Positions 36,130 through 47,800 of a stretch of 64,000 nucleotides of DNA are shown piece after piece; the stretch's first letter is position 1, and every line of letters begins with the position of its first letter. The position numbers and the translations under genes were made by a program. The DNA is from Sinotaia quadrata (taxonomy: Eukaryota > Mollusca > Gastropoda > Architaenioglossa > Viviparidae), in contig CM054180.1 of assembly GCA_028829895.1 (NCBI GenBank), positions 121,196,363-121,260,362 of the forward strand, read 5' to 3'. Under the pieces are notes generated by a model, which worked only from the letters and a program-made list of their open reading frames with translations, was not told the origin of the DNA and did not search any database.

Positions 36130-38622
36130 GCGTACACACACACACGTACACACACAACCACACACAAATATAAAATAATATGGGAATCGTGCAGTACACC
36201 AGATTTCACAACTGTCTAAAATTACAGAAATGCAAAACGCCACTTACATGTAACGTTAATTTTGACAATCGCATTTTGGATTTTCTTGTTTTCCACTGAC
36301 CACATCCACTTTGCATTGTCGTTTCTACTGGCAACGAAAGTAACGCTGTAAAAGCCAGGTAAGTCCAGACAGTGACAAAGCACTTTCTTGTGTGGATGAC
36401 GCGGTTTACACGTACTGAATATTCTGCACTGAGGCTCAAAGGTTGTTTCAGTAATGTCAGTTTTATAAATCTCTATATCACCATACGTGGCGTTACTACA
36501 ATTTCCGTTTAGTATGGTAAATGTGAAGTTAACTTCTGTTGTTTCTTTCACTAAAACTTCTCCGTTAAAGATATGTGGCGTTTCAAATTTAAACGCGCCA
36601 CCTACGGATGAAAGAAGTAAAATATAACAAAGTATTTAAATTATTATTATTATTGTTCAGCAGTAAATATCACTCTCATTTCACCATTAACATTAATAAT
36701 AAATATCCCTTTTTGTTTGTCATTTACTTTAATAATAAATATCCGTTTTATTTGTAATTTGCTTTAAAAATAAATATCCCTTTCGTTTGTTATCAGAATG
36801 TATAGAAGATATCTCTTTCATTTTGACATTAGAATTAATGGATTGTTGCACGTTTAAATAGATAGTGTTGATATAACTTAGATTTTGATTCAAGCATCCT
36901 TAGCTAAAACCGTAATGTTTTAAGTGAATCTTAGTAAATCGTACTAAAAAATAAAGTTATTTCACTGCAGTGAAGGAATGAATTTCAAGAATCCACTTGA
37001 ATAAAGAGGAGAAAACTGCACCTTGAAATTGAGAACATTTCATTAAATTAATCCGTGATTTCAATTGGAACTGATAGGGTAATATATTTATACCTGAACT
37101 CGGGACAGCCAGACGTGAACAGCCGATGAGTGTTGAATGAAACTAGTCAAATCTGAGGAGAGGATTCCATTCTCTTCACGGAACTTCTAACGTCTGTGTT
37201 GATCTCACAAGGGACTGATGCAATTCAGCCCGCCACACGTCTGTATTGAACTACACAAAGGACTGATAAAACTCTGATGGACAAGTTGTGGCTGTTTTCT
37301 GTGTAACGTTGTGATTCACAGGAGATAATATGCCTCTGTGGGAACTTTGAAACTACCAATGCAAGAAGCTAACTGAACGCCGGGAATTAATGTCTATAAC
37401 AATTCATTATTTTCTTTAATATCAGTATTATAACAGGGTAACATTTACCATAATATGTTTATATCTGTACGGTTAAAACGTATTGTGAGATAAAGAGTAT
37501 TTTGTTTGGATCTGCCATTTATATGGATGCCTGGCTGTGAAAGTGTACAAGGTGACACTATACTTTTAAAAAATAATTTCTTTCAGTTTTGAATAAATAT
37601 CTTGCTGCTATCGAACTGGCCGTTGATGCTTGTTAGGTATTGATGGTAGGAGAGTTAGATACCACACTGGCCTTTAATGGTATGCTTGTTAGGGATCACA
37701 CTGGCCGTTAATTGAGTTTGGGTTAGGTATCACACTGGTCATTAATGGTATCACACTGGCCGTTGATGATATGAGAATTAGGTATCACACTCACCGTTGT
37801 TACTGGGAGGGTTTGTATAACACAGTCCGTTGATGGTATGCTTGTTCAGTATCATACTGTCCAGAATATGTCACTCCCAGAGACAAGTCACAATGCACTG
37901 ATCCTGATGATTGGCATTTTACAAGACAATAAGCAATTAATTTCTTTGACCACCTCTTCAGTCAATCTTTTCCTATTGACAATAGTCGACAATTAGTGGT
38001 CTACATCTTCATTGTCAAACATCCTAAAACTCAAGAAATAACTCGAGTGTTATTTTACAAGAGAATAAAGTTTGAGATTCACCGTCGTGTTAAATTTCCT
38101 TAAATGGCACATTGAGTTCACCCTACAGTGCGCGTGCAAAACGAAAATGTCCTCTAATCTCAACCAAAGGAAGTAAATTTGATGAAATGTTTGTTATCTT
38201 TTCGCGCAAGACTTCAATAATATAAGAACGGTGATAAACATTGATTTTTGTGCTAAACAAAGACGTAAATTCATTTTCGATAATGATTTTTGTCCTTTCT
38301 GTTGCTAAAATTCTGAAGTGTGGAAATATATTCATTTTAAATCGCTTGAAGCTAGGCCTATCCCAATATACTTAATTGTGTCTGAATGTCTGTGTTTATA
38401 TGTAACAACACACAATACATTTGTGCGTTTCTCTGCAGTCAATGTGTGACTCGTGTAATGTGTTCTTGAACGCATACATTTGAATATTTAAATACATTAT
38501 TTGTAGTAAAAATAATTCAGTTTCACAATATACTTACATGTTGATGTGGCTGTGATTACTGGTGACGTCACCAGAAATATAGCACCTATAGAAAACAGTT
38601 TTCTTTTATATTCATCTTCCAT
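27020..38622 (-). CDS. Type I Ig-superfamily receptor with ITAM-like and ITIM/YLEP-repeat cytoplasmic tail
   Basis: There are seven exons on the minus strand: 38538-38622, 36248-36601, 32836-33105, 30992-31414, 29976-30071, 28065-28196 and 27020-27768. All junctions are GT/AG and phase 1, giving 702 residues. The first exon encodes a leader (KLFSIGAIFLVTSPVITATS). Ig domain 1 covers about 30-146, cysteine-rich, with GFYSVTFVASR and a KWMWSV strand. Ig domain 2 covers 147-236, with VACSWVNG and CSDAGVIRCEA, a canonical Cys-Trp-DxGxxxC pattern. Ig-like domain 3 covers 237-377, ending ENGGLWYVTISND. A membrane helix lies about 384-408 (VTAGIVIG...VICII). The cytoplasmic part has an exon with YMRL, YRGL and YYEI, then a 249-residue exon with YLHL, YLKL twice, YPRA, and five YLEP/YIEP motifs, three of them in 19-residue repeats. 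Such motifs recruit SH2 proteins after phosphorylation (ITAM, ITIM and YxxP classes). Extracellular recognition with tyrosine signalling is inferred; the ligand is unknown. I do not recognise a named orthologue. Confidence 0.8.
27072..27300 (-). repeat. 57-bp coding tandem repeat (YLEP array)
   Basis: Successive near-identical 57-bp units encode 19-residue repeats of the form PDY(L/I)EPVLTEGETSTRPQI. The blocks around 27085-27255 differ at very few bases, which points to recent expansion or homogenisation. Older, more diverged units (PDYLEPIQSDGE) lie at the N-terminal side. Confidence 0.9.
28640..28915 (+). mobile_element. tRNA-derived SINE-like repeat
   Basis: TTAGCTAGGTCAGCG resembles a pol III A box and CAGGTTTGATTCCAAGG a B box. 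It is followed by GACCCTTAGCG, CCTTCCCGA words, and AGCTAAACCCTGGTTGAAATA near the end, a form common in invertebrate SINE tails. It lies in an intron of the minus-strand receptor gene. Confidence 0.5.
29191..29830 (+). mobile_element. LTR-like dispersed element, partial forward copy
   Basis: The copy starts near TGTAGCAAAATTGC. It shares the ordered blocks GTTTGAACTA, GTAGTGTGCTAA, CTGTATTTATTATG and TACTGTTGCAGGAAA with the copy at 50135-51655. The 3' half, including the AATAAATTTATTGACC block, is missing. It lies in the intron next to the membrane-helix exon of the receptor gene. Confidence 0.6.
30350..30840. repeat. 32-bp minisatellite, ~14 copies
   Basis: The unit is ACAATAATATGTTGTGTTAC followed by AATAGAACGCTT. 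Copies from 30540 to 30800 are nearly perfect and earlier ones are degenerate. It lies in the intron between Ig domain 3 and the membrane helix. Confidence 0.95.
31490..31915. repeat. Degenerate ~60-bp tandem repeat
   Basis: Repeated words are ACACAATA(C/T)ATAAGCA, AATAATTATTG and TATTGTA. Copies are strongly diverged. It lies in the intron between Ig domains 2 and 3. Confidence 0.65.
31916..32835. other. Intron sequence, nothing recognised
   Basis: The sequence is AT-rich with a short G run at about 32007. The moderately GC-rich patch at 32440-32530 has no exon signals that fit the receptor gene. Confidence 0.4.
33655..34012. repeat. ~39-bp satellite array, left part
   Basis: The unit is of the form TAGTGAATTGTGGTCACTAGTTC followed by TATGTAATGTTATCTATT. 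It continues, more diverged, at 35125-35995 on the other side of the LTR-like element. Confidence 0.85.
34013..35124 (+). mobile_element. LTR-like dispersed element, forward copy within satellite
   Basis: GGTAAATTTGCC near the 5' end and AACTAAGTGGTGTTGCATCA at the 3' end correspond to the ends of the element at 50135-51655. The interior is collinear with it: AGAATATTCTAGATTTGCTGA, TTATCCAATGGTTATGATTT, TTGTCTTATGCATATTTAA and AATAAATTTATTGACCTTCT. It is about 400 bp shorter than the long copy through internal loss. It has no open frame of note. Confidence 0.75.
35125..35995. repeat. ~39-bp satellite array, right part
   Basis: About 20 degenerate units contain TAGTGTACTGTAGTCACTAG and GTGTAGTGTTATGTAG. 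It is the same family as 33655-34012, so the array was probably continuous before the element inserted. Confidence 0.85.
36049..36170. repeat. CA microsatellite
   Basis: The CA run is interrupted by CAAACA, CATACA and CGCGTACA. It lies about 80 bp beyond the donor of the Ig domain 1 exon of the minus-strand receptor gene. Confidence 0.95.
36650..38530. other. First intron of the minus-strand receptor gene
   Basis: Bases 37600-37865 are a degenerate tandem repeat of about 40 bp (CACACTGGCCGTTAATGG, TGCTTGTTAGGTATCA). Around 36690-36790 there is a short repeat with TTTAATAATAAATATCC. No additional exon was recognised. Confidence 0.5.
37600..37865. repeat. Degenerate ~40-bp tandem repeat
   Basis: Repeated words are TATCACACTGGCCGTT, AATGGTATG and CTTGTTAGG. 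There are about six units. Confidence 0.8.
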
Positions 38623-38932
38623 TTGTTATCAGTAATGACTGGTGCTCTCTAGAAGTGATGATGTTTGGAAACTTTGTCATTACTAGATTTCGATTAATAA
38701 ATTACAGTTTTAATAACGCCTACTTTTTTATACTCTCCGAACAGCTGCATTGGGATCCATATAATGAGTTATGGATTTCTTAACTGAAATTGTGTCGTAT
38801 AATTTGCAATACAGGAAGAAGGAAACGAAACGAAAAACGCACACACATTGATAAAACAATCACTTATAAATCTCTAGAAAGGGAATCTATTAGAACGTTT
38901 AAGGGATCGAATTTTAAGAGGTCACAATTCTC

Positions 38933-39060
<128 letters not shown>

Positions 39061-39524
39061 CTATTCATAATTAAATTGTAGCGAATCTTGAGATTATGTG
39101 ATTAAGTATCACTGGCGATTTCATTATTAGAAAGATTGTTTACTTGTATAGATTAGTGAAGTAAAGTACGTATGTATATATAAACGCCAATAGCATATTG
39201 TAGCATATACAAAGATAAAAGTAATAAAGGTAAGGACAAAATGTACAGATAATAAAAATACAGATACTGAAGATACCTATACTAAAAATATTGGTGAATA
39301 AAGTAGGATGCTAGGTAAATATTATTGTAAAAAAAAGATTATATTCATAGTTTATTTAATTATTCGAACACTGAGTGATGACAGTTTAAAGTTTATGCTC
39401 ATCAATTATACGATATAAACACATGCTGTCTGTTGACTCTGATACTGAAGATAACACTAGCACAGCTGTAGTCTTTAAGAAGACATCTTTCCATGAAAGT
39501 TTTTAAATAGTTTGACTAACATCT

Positions 39525-39870
39525 TGGTCTAGTATAAGTAGAATAGTAGTCAGTGAGTATAAAATGTCTAGTATAAGTAGAATAGTAGTCAGTGAGTATA
39601 AAATGACTAGTATGAGTAAAATTGTAACCAATAAATATTGCAGGTCTATTAGGAGTAGAATAGTAGCCACTTATTATTATAACAGGTCTAGTATAAGTAC
39701 AATATTTGAGCAGCTCAATAAATAGAGTATGTCTAGTAAAAGTAGTATAGTAGAAAATAAGTATAACTTGTCTAGTACGAGTAGAAGAGTAGCCATTAAG
39801 TAGAACAGATTTAGTATGAGCACTATAGTAGCCATTTATCATAACAGGTCTAGAATGAGTAGAAGAAAAA
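39525..39870. repeat. ~40-bp minisatellite
   Basis: The unit is like GTCTAGTATAAGTAGAATAG followed by TAGTCAGTGAGTATAAAAT. Two copies are identical and about six are diverged. A minus-strand frame across it (39516-39842) is periodic and not a gene. Confidence 0.9.
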
Positions 39871-40839
39871 AAAGAGCCCCCCCCAAAAAAAAAAAAAGGC
39901 CTGAGATAGTAGCTCTCATCACGGAACCCAGCTGTAACAACAAGATTCGAACGTCTGTGAACACGTCCTCAGGAAGTGTTCCAGTGTATAAAAAATCTAA
40001 ATAAAACAATCAATGAAACATTGAGAAGGCCGACGCTCAGATGGGAGGTCGGATATTATCAGTGGACAATGGGCAGTGAACCTAAGCAGTCCACACGTCT
40101 GCCTCATTCACCAAACTAAGCGCAAGACACTGAAGCCATTTGTCTCTGGACTCTTATCAACCTTCATGGTTTGCGCATAATACTACAGAACTAAAATTCT
40201 CAGTCACATTCGTTCACCAATACATCACATTGCTTTAAAAAAATTAAATCTTGCTGTGATCATATAAAAACAGGAAATCCGAAAATATGAATTAAAAATG
40301 ATTTTGTAAAGCTGGACAATATGCATTGTCGAAAATAAAAATAAAATCACAAAGCAATTCTATTGTTTAAATGGAAACAAGGAAATATTATCATTTCAAT
40401 GTAAGTAATTGTCTTTATTCACTAAAATTATACTGTTCAAATTAAAGCTATATGATGTCAGTCATAAGAAATATTTGATTAAATCCCATTAATAATTTTC
40501 ATTTTATATATTTATTATAAATTTGTTGTATTATATTTGTATTTCAATATTTCACTGGTTAAATGCTAGTTGTGTAATCACTGTTCCTATATAATCTGAC
40601 TACTTAATAATTAATAATTAAAGTGTTTCACGAAAGATTTAGGAATATTTGGAATCGTATATATATATATATATTTGTTGTTGTTGAAAAGATGTGCATT
40701 GACTTTAATTATTTCTCTGAAACTCTACTTTCATTTCCTTAATGATTAAGTATTTATTATTAATTAACTGCTAATGTCTATTCTAGGATAAACTGAACAT
40801 TGTTGAGAAGTGATGTAAATGTCAAGGCTCTTTTGATGA

Positions 40840-41213
40840 TCATATGTTGTACATTTGATTGTTAATTTAATAAATGTATTGACCTTCTTACACATATTGA
40901 TAACCATATGTTGGAAATGGGTGGGTGGATAGGGGCTCACTAAAAGTAAATTAAAAGACGGATTTGTCTTCTCATTAGTAAGACGTTTTCCACCTACGGA
41001 AATATTGTGACAGTAAATGTTTGTCTTTAATTCTGCTGAAGAGGGAAAACGTTTACAGCGCTAGCATATCTACCAAGTGTGAGAGAGGAATGGTGACTTC
41101 TGGAGAATTATTAATAAAATAAATTAAGTTTCTCATCACTTGTAATTAGTATGGATGATTAAATAATAATAATAATAATAATCAAAACCAATATCTAATG
41201 AGGGGTATGCGTT

Positions 41214-41217
<4 letters not shown>
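40840..41217 (+). mobile_element. LTR-like dispersed element, 3' fragment
   Basis: TAATAAATGTATTGACCTTCT, AAAAGACGGATTTGTCTTCT, TTTTCCACCTACGGAAATATT and GGAGAATTATTAATAAAATA match the 3' third of the element. The end is near GGTATGCGTTACA. Confidence 0.65.
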
Positions 41218-41251
<34 letters not shown>

Positions 41252-41258
41252 AGTGAGT

Positions 41259-41298
<40 letters not shown>
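41218..41298. repeat. AT then GA microsatellite
   Basis: About 16 AT units, a GAGT spacer, then about 20 GA units. Confidence 0.95.
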
Positions 41299-41300
<2 letters not shown>

Positions 41301-41759
41301 TTAAAATTATGAATTGATTTACAATTGGGAACATTAGTATTCATATCCCGAATAAAAATGGATACCGGTAGCTAAATATGTTATTTGAAAGGAAATCACG
41401 TTTGAAAGTAAACGTTTTGATAGTTAAGATGGAAATATTACAAAAAGTACACAATGGAATCCATTTTGTGAAATTATGCAAAAAAAAACTAATGGGTCAA
41501 CGAATAGTAAAGTGAGGAAATTTAAGGTAAATCTCTTAAAATTGTTTTGTAGTAGAACGGTAGACATTGTGGGAAATTATTAACGCACTCAGATATTTAA
41601 AAGTTCTTAATTGCATTATTAGCAACTATCTGTAAGTTTACATTGTGTCTCCAATGACTGAATTTTAATGCAGGAATCGAACATGGTGTCTAATGCAATT
41701 TCCTAAAATTAATTATTTCATTTCAGCAATGCCTAATCCTAACTCTGTAGAGTGAAAAC

Positions 41760-42816
41760 GTGAACCTAAAACCTACTTGTGTCGAGAGATCTGCAGTGTG
41801 TTTGTTTTATCGTCACCGTGAGTAAATTTGACCTGTGTACAATTGCATACTACACCTAAAATTACGATTCCCAGAACATCACGCTGATGACCTTGACCTA
41901 ATCAGATCCGCCATGAAGCTATGCACAAGTGTAGCTGTAAGTATGTTTTATTTAATGCACTTTACTTTCAACTTCTGTTAACATTTGTGTATTTACTACA
42001 CCATTCCTGATTTTATATCTTATTTATAACTTTGAGTAATAGTATGAAAAGAGGTGAACACTAATGAAAGGTTTTACGGTAAGAGACACTGAAATGAGTA
42101 GATCATTGCACATTTATGATTTAGTGTGTAGCTGTTTGTGAGTTTGTAAAAAGAATATATGTACTAAACAGAAAATATAAATCACTTCCGATTTGATATT
42201 ACGAATGGTTATGAGAGAGAATGTAGGTTTATACATTACAATTCATGTAAACAATATTTATTTGGAAAACAGAAGTAAATTAAAAGTGTGAAGCTTACTC
42301 TTTTAAAAAATGTCGATGAAGGATCAAAACTATTTTTTATATGAAACCTACTTTAATTAAGAACATAGTTAATTAGAAGCTTTACTTCATGTTGGAATGT
42401 CAAACAAAACAACAGTATAATGAGGCTTTACAATGCACGTACGAAAATCAGTTTATAAATGTCTAACAACTGAAATCGTGCGTAATGTTTGTTTATGTTA
42501 CTTTGTGTTGCAGGTCTTCATGGCATGGCTCTGACTAAACTGTAAATGTATGTTCGTGATATCGACAATGTTGGTTGCTACTTGTCTTACATGGATTTGT
42601 GCACAGCATGTTGCAGAGGAATAACAAACAACCTGAAGACTGGACATCATGTCGTAGACTCCGTAGAGTAATAGCAAACAATCTGAAGATTTGAACATGT
42701 AGAGGAATAACAAACAATCTGAAGACTTTGGACAACAAATGTGTTATCTGTGCAGAATGTGTTGTATCGTTTCCCAAACCATTCCATATTGATTTTCTTA
42801 CAAGAACACGAACACC
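41760..42816 (+). promoter_or_regulatory. 5' leader of the Ig-CCP receptor gene with an intron and upstream ORFs
   Basis: A leader exon ends at AGCT|GTAAGTATG (donor at 41937). The next exon begins after TTGTGTTGCAG at 42514 and contains the start codon at 42817. Splicing joins ATG 41913 (context CCGCCATGA) to a 14-codon upstream frame that stops within the second exon. Further short ATG frames follow before 42817, so initiation may be restrained. The transcription start is not determined. Confidence 0.4.
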
Positions 42817-44812
42817 ATGTTGATCCTTTGGATCTTGGTCACTGTATTACTGCTGATATTGCCTGCTGTCAGTCAACGTATGTACACGTGTGTCGTCTTT
42901 CTTTCCCTTCTCTCTCCCCCTCTCTCACTTCTCTCTCTGCCCTCTCTCTTCCTCTCTCGTTCCCTCCACTCACTCACTCACTCACTCATTCACTCACTCA
43001 CTCACTCACTCACTCACTCACTATCAGATCTGTGGAACGGAAGTTTGAAATTCTATACACGAACTACACAATTCACAAACTAGTTGTGTAAACGAAATTG
43101 TGGCTAAATTACTATATCTCCGTGTGCGAGTATTACGGCCACTTCTCAATGAGACATTTTTATCATGGTGGTACACCGGAATAATCATTATACATTAAAA
43201 CAATTATATCCGATTTAATTTAGAATTGTTTGTAATCCAGTACAACGCATATTTGCATCGACTGTTAATTAAATACATGCTTATGTTTCTGTTAGACAAT
43301 AAATCACACGTAGCTCTTGTTCATTTCAAATTGCTTAAGATCAGCAGGTAGGCTCCAGGCGTAGCTTTCCAAATGAACTGATACAAATCCCCGAGTACAC
43401 CAGACTCATCGATAGATTCCTAAAACATTCCTAAACATGACTAAGTAAGTGTAAATGGCTTTTATAAAGAAAGAATAAATATTAATACGTTTAAGACACG
43501 GTGATGTTTAAATGGAATGAATGTAAGAATACATTGTGATATTTAATTGGTAATAAATGTAAGACATGGGGATATCTAAATAAATATATGTTGATATTTA
43601 AATGGTAATAAATATATGCTGATATTTGAATGGTAATAAATGTAAGACATAGTGATATCTAAATAAATATATGCTGATATTTGAATGGTAATAAATGTAA
43701 GACATGGTGATATTTAAATGTAATAAATGTAAGACATGGTGATATTTAAATGTAATAAATATATGCTGATATTTGAATGGTAATAAATGTAAGACATGGT
43801 GATATTTAAATGTAATAAAAGGAAAACTGAAGGCACTAGGTGCTGAAAGAAAATAAAACAAAGATTAAACACTATTACATTTGACGCAAGAGACATGAGA
43901 AGCTAGTGTTAAAGTATTACAACCAAAGTTACTGTGAATAGGAGATCACTCTCTTAAGTGATCACAGTGACGAAAGACAACATGTTTGTACTCATTAGAA
44001 TGTCATATCCATTGATAAAACAACCAGAGAAAGTCTTCAAAGACAACAGTTTAGGATTGGTGAATGACAGTTGCGTCTATTATGGGGCAGTATAAGAGCC
44101 AATAATACTAAAGCAGGTCAGGTAGCACATGTAATATACAAACATGCGCACACACGAACACACATGCACACATATCAAGGTGGTCCAACTTATTCAACCC
44201 GAGGATCACATAAACCAAAAAATGTAAAGTTCCCGGGACATTTGTGATAATATATTTAGTTATGCCATATAATGAAAAATCTATCTAGCTTTGTTCATGT
44301 TTTTATGTTCGCTCACCGCCATTGAAGATTTATTCTTCAATTCGTGTTGTAAGATATTACTTTAATTATTCGTAATAATTTGTTATTTATGTTTTTACAC
44401 AGTAAATCCTTTTGGCTTGTGTATAAAATTATCACAGAAAATAATTTCATGACGATTCAATATAATATGGAGATCCCAACAACGGGGACAGCAACAACAA
44501 TCACGACGACGACAGCAACACAAATAAGAAGAACAGGGGCTGAACATCCCAGGCATATGTACCCATTAGGTATAGATCTGATGTACTAACCTGGGTAGCC
44601 CCCAACCCTATTCTCTCCAACACATAGGACAGCTTCAGCATCAACTACCATGTCATTAGCTCACGGACAACCGAGCTACTACTGGCCAGACAATGAGCGC
44701 CAGATTCACCGACCACCATTTATCATCACCACTCTTCAACTTTTCTGTCATCGTCTACAATTCTCCCAATAGCGGCACACCTGTATATATGTGTGTATGT
44801 GTGTATGTGCGA

Positions 44813-44845
<33 letters not shown>

Positions 44846-47800
44846 TGTGTGTGCGTGCGTGTGTGTGTCCATTACATTTACTACAGTAACATTAGTAAAT
44901 ATAATGCTCCAATTTGATCATAATGTTTATCTACTATTGCTTTATGGCTTGCCTCTAACGCTGTAAAGACAGCTTGTCCTGTGTCGCTTATTGATTTGTC
45001 TCTACAGGTGTAAAATCAACATTTATTATTTTGTTTATATTTTGTCCCTACAGATGTGAAAACAACCTGCGAAATCCCATCCGTTGAAGCAGGAGATGAT
45101 ACAACACTAACCACGTACTTTGATATTAACTTCACTAATGAAGAATCAACGGATTTCTATGTATCCCATTTAGGCCACAATGCAACAGGTTTCTGAATTT
45201 TTAACATCTTTATACGTGTTTACATTTATAAAGAGAAATCAAATCTGATATGTTAAATAATATAATGTTAACATTTATTTCTTCAAGTTTACATACACCA
45301 TAGGCATACACTGTGTTGTGCGCACATTCTCTCATCTGTGCATGTATCTACAACAGGTATTTTCACAATGAGAGGCGCATCTAAATTTATGAGATTATCA
45401 TCTCTTCACCTATGATAATTACAACTCTCGATTGCAGACATTGGATCGAAAGAGTAATCTCCCTGTACCCCATTCCAGCGTTAACTTTAGTGTTATAGGT
45501 AAGCACCTCGGGTAAGCACTAACCCGGCATGTATCCGTATAACTAGTAGCGGACACCCTCGTTCTAAGTCCTACGTCCGACTTATTATTTATTATATTCC
45601 ACCCCACCCCACCCCACCCCATCCCCGCTACTATAGATCTCCCTCAAAGCATACAACTATGAATGTGTGGGTGTTAAATAGTAACATTTAATAACAATAT
45701 AAATTATCTACACACCCCATAATATATTGAATGAAACCCAAACAGGGACATATATAACATAAACACACAGGAACATTATATATATTAAAAATATAACAAT
45801 TTAGTTCTAAGTCTGATAGTTCACTCATCAATTTTCTATAGTCAAATGCTTTCACAGCTTAAACCCTCTATAGTTCTTTATAATGTTCATCAGTACCTCC
45901 ATAGAGTGCTCCTGATAATGTTCACTGTCTAAAATAAATATATAGACAAACACAAGATAACTTGGACATCACAGAGGTTGAGAAAATTTAGAAGTTTGTC
46001 TTCTCTTTACACTCCCAATGTGTGATGTCAGAGGTGAAGATGGAAGAGAAAACCAAGAGGTCCACGTGCTGTCTGCATTGTATGTGGGTCCATGGTTCAA
46101 CGGATATATTAAATTATAAGATATGCCAAACGATTACTCTGCTAAAATAATCTAGGTTCAAAAGAACTAACAGAAGAAATAGAAAACATGAGTAAGTGAA
46201 AGAAACACTAAATATCAAGCCTGTTTTCAAATTTCTACGACCCACACCATAGTGACAACTATCGCCAAACCAGATTATAGGCAGTTTAGAAATTTTGACA
46301 AAAGGAAGTTTCCAAAACTAATAAAAAAATAAATGAATATACAAACGTTCATCGGACCCATTGTCCGGCAAGAGTGTTGTAGAGGTATTTAGCACTTCAG
46401 TATTTACAGCTGAACTGACGGCTATTCTGAATGGTTTCGCTAGACAATGAGAAAATACTTGATTATAGTAAATGCCTCATAGCTGAGCTCCAAAATTAAT
46501 GTTGGGCAAAACCAAACAATAGCTATCCGATACTAAACCAAAATAAAAGACAAAATTATATCGTATCGAGAATAAAATACTATATTATATTATATATTCA
46601 CCAGGGGACTGAAAAGGCTAATAAACTAGCAACATAGAGGGCTCTGGTATATGAATATAAATACATCCCACCGCGTCACGTGAGAATTTTGCACTGCTGA
46701 GAAAATAAATAAATAACATTTGGCAAAATCAGAACTCAGAACTAGCAAAAGGCAGACGCACACTGATTGATCGATGGGCAAAACATACTCCTATCAAAGG
46801 AATTAAACATGAACTGTCTAGAATATCATATCCGAACTATGACTTAGCAGCGAGTTTACCCTATTACAGCACATAGCGTAAGATCTCCTAACAATGGAAG
46901 AAGTTATTAAACAATGTACATCTGTGGGATCAAAAAGAAAACAAAATTGACTTTCTAAATATACACAGCACTCCGGCAAGTATACAAGGGTATTTAACAC
47001 TCCAAGATATCACTTGTTTGAGGGTATGATTATTCTAAACAAGCTGATAATTGCAACCCACTGCATAAAGAAAACATAATAATAAATTATTCTAAGGCAA
47101 AGGGAGAGAATTCAGTTAAAATAAGATGTTAAAGTGCTGCTTGTCATTCTACTGTAAATTGCGAAAATTGAGATTTTTACTGATTCCTCTTAATAGAATG
47201 TAATTATTATTATTAACAATACAATGTACTATAAAGTAAAGATAAAATAAAAAATAAGAATACGTGAAATAGAAAATGAAAAGTTATAATACGACAGAAT
47301 GTCAAGAATACTAATAATTGTAACACTGACAGAATGTCAACAAAAGCAGTAATAATAATGATTATGGAAAATTATAATTAAGAAAACAAAGTAAAGGAAA
47401 ATAATATAACATTTTCGCCAGGCCCAAAGTAAAATAAAGAATTCCATAAATAAAAATCAAATAAACATATTACTAGGTTAACGTACGGTTAACAACTAAT
47501 TCTGCACTCTCCCATCCCATAGTACCCCATCCGACCCCGACCTACTATAGTGATAAAGCAGGAAACGAAAGAAGGAAACGACATTATTAAATTCTAAAAG
47601 CTATACACAGTGAGTTTTGTTTTAATTGTAGACATGGATATCTAGAAATTACAGATAATGAATTTTGTCCTAATTACAGACATAATTATTTAACTTTAGA
47701 GAGTACGATCGTTGGGTGTTATTCTTATCATAGACCAATTTCAATTTTAAAATTCATACTTTTAAATCGCCATTGGTATCTATATAGCACAAATGAAATA

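Noticed and set aside
39516..39842. 108-codon minus-strand frame with repeated YYST motifs
   Set aside because: It is periodic translation of a ~40-bp minisatellite.
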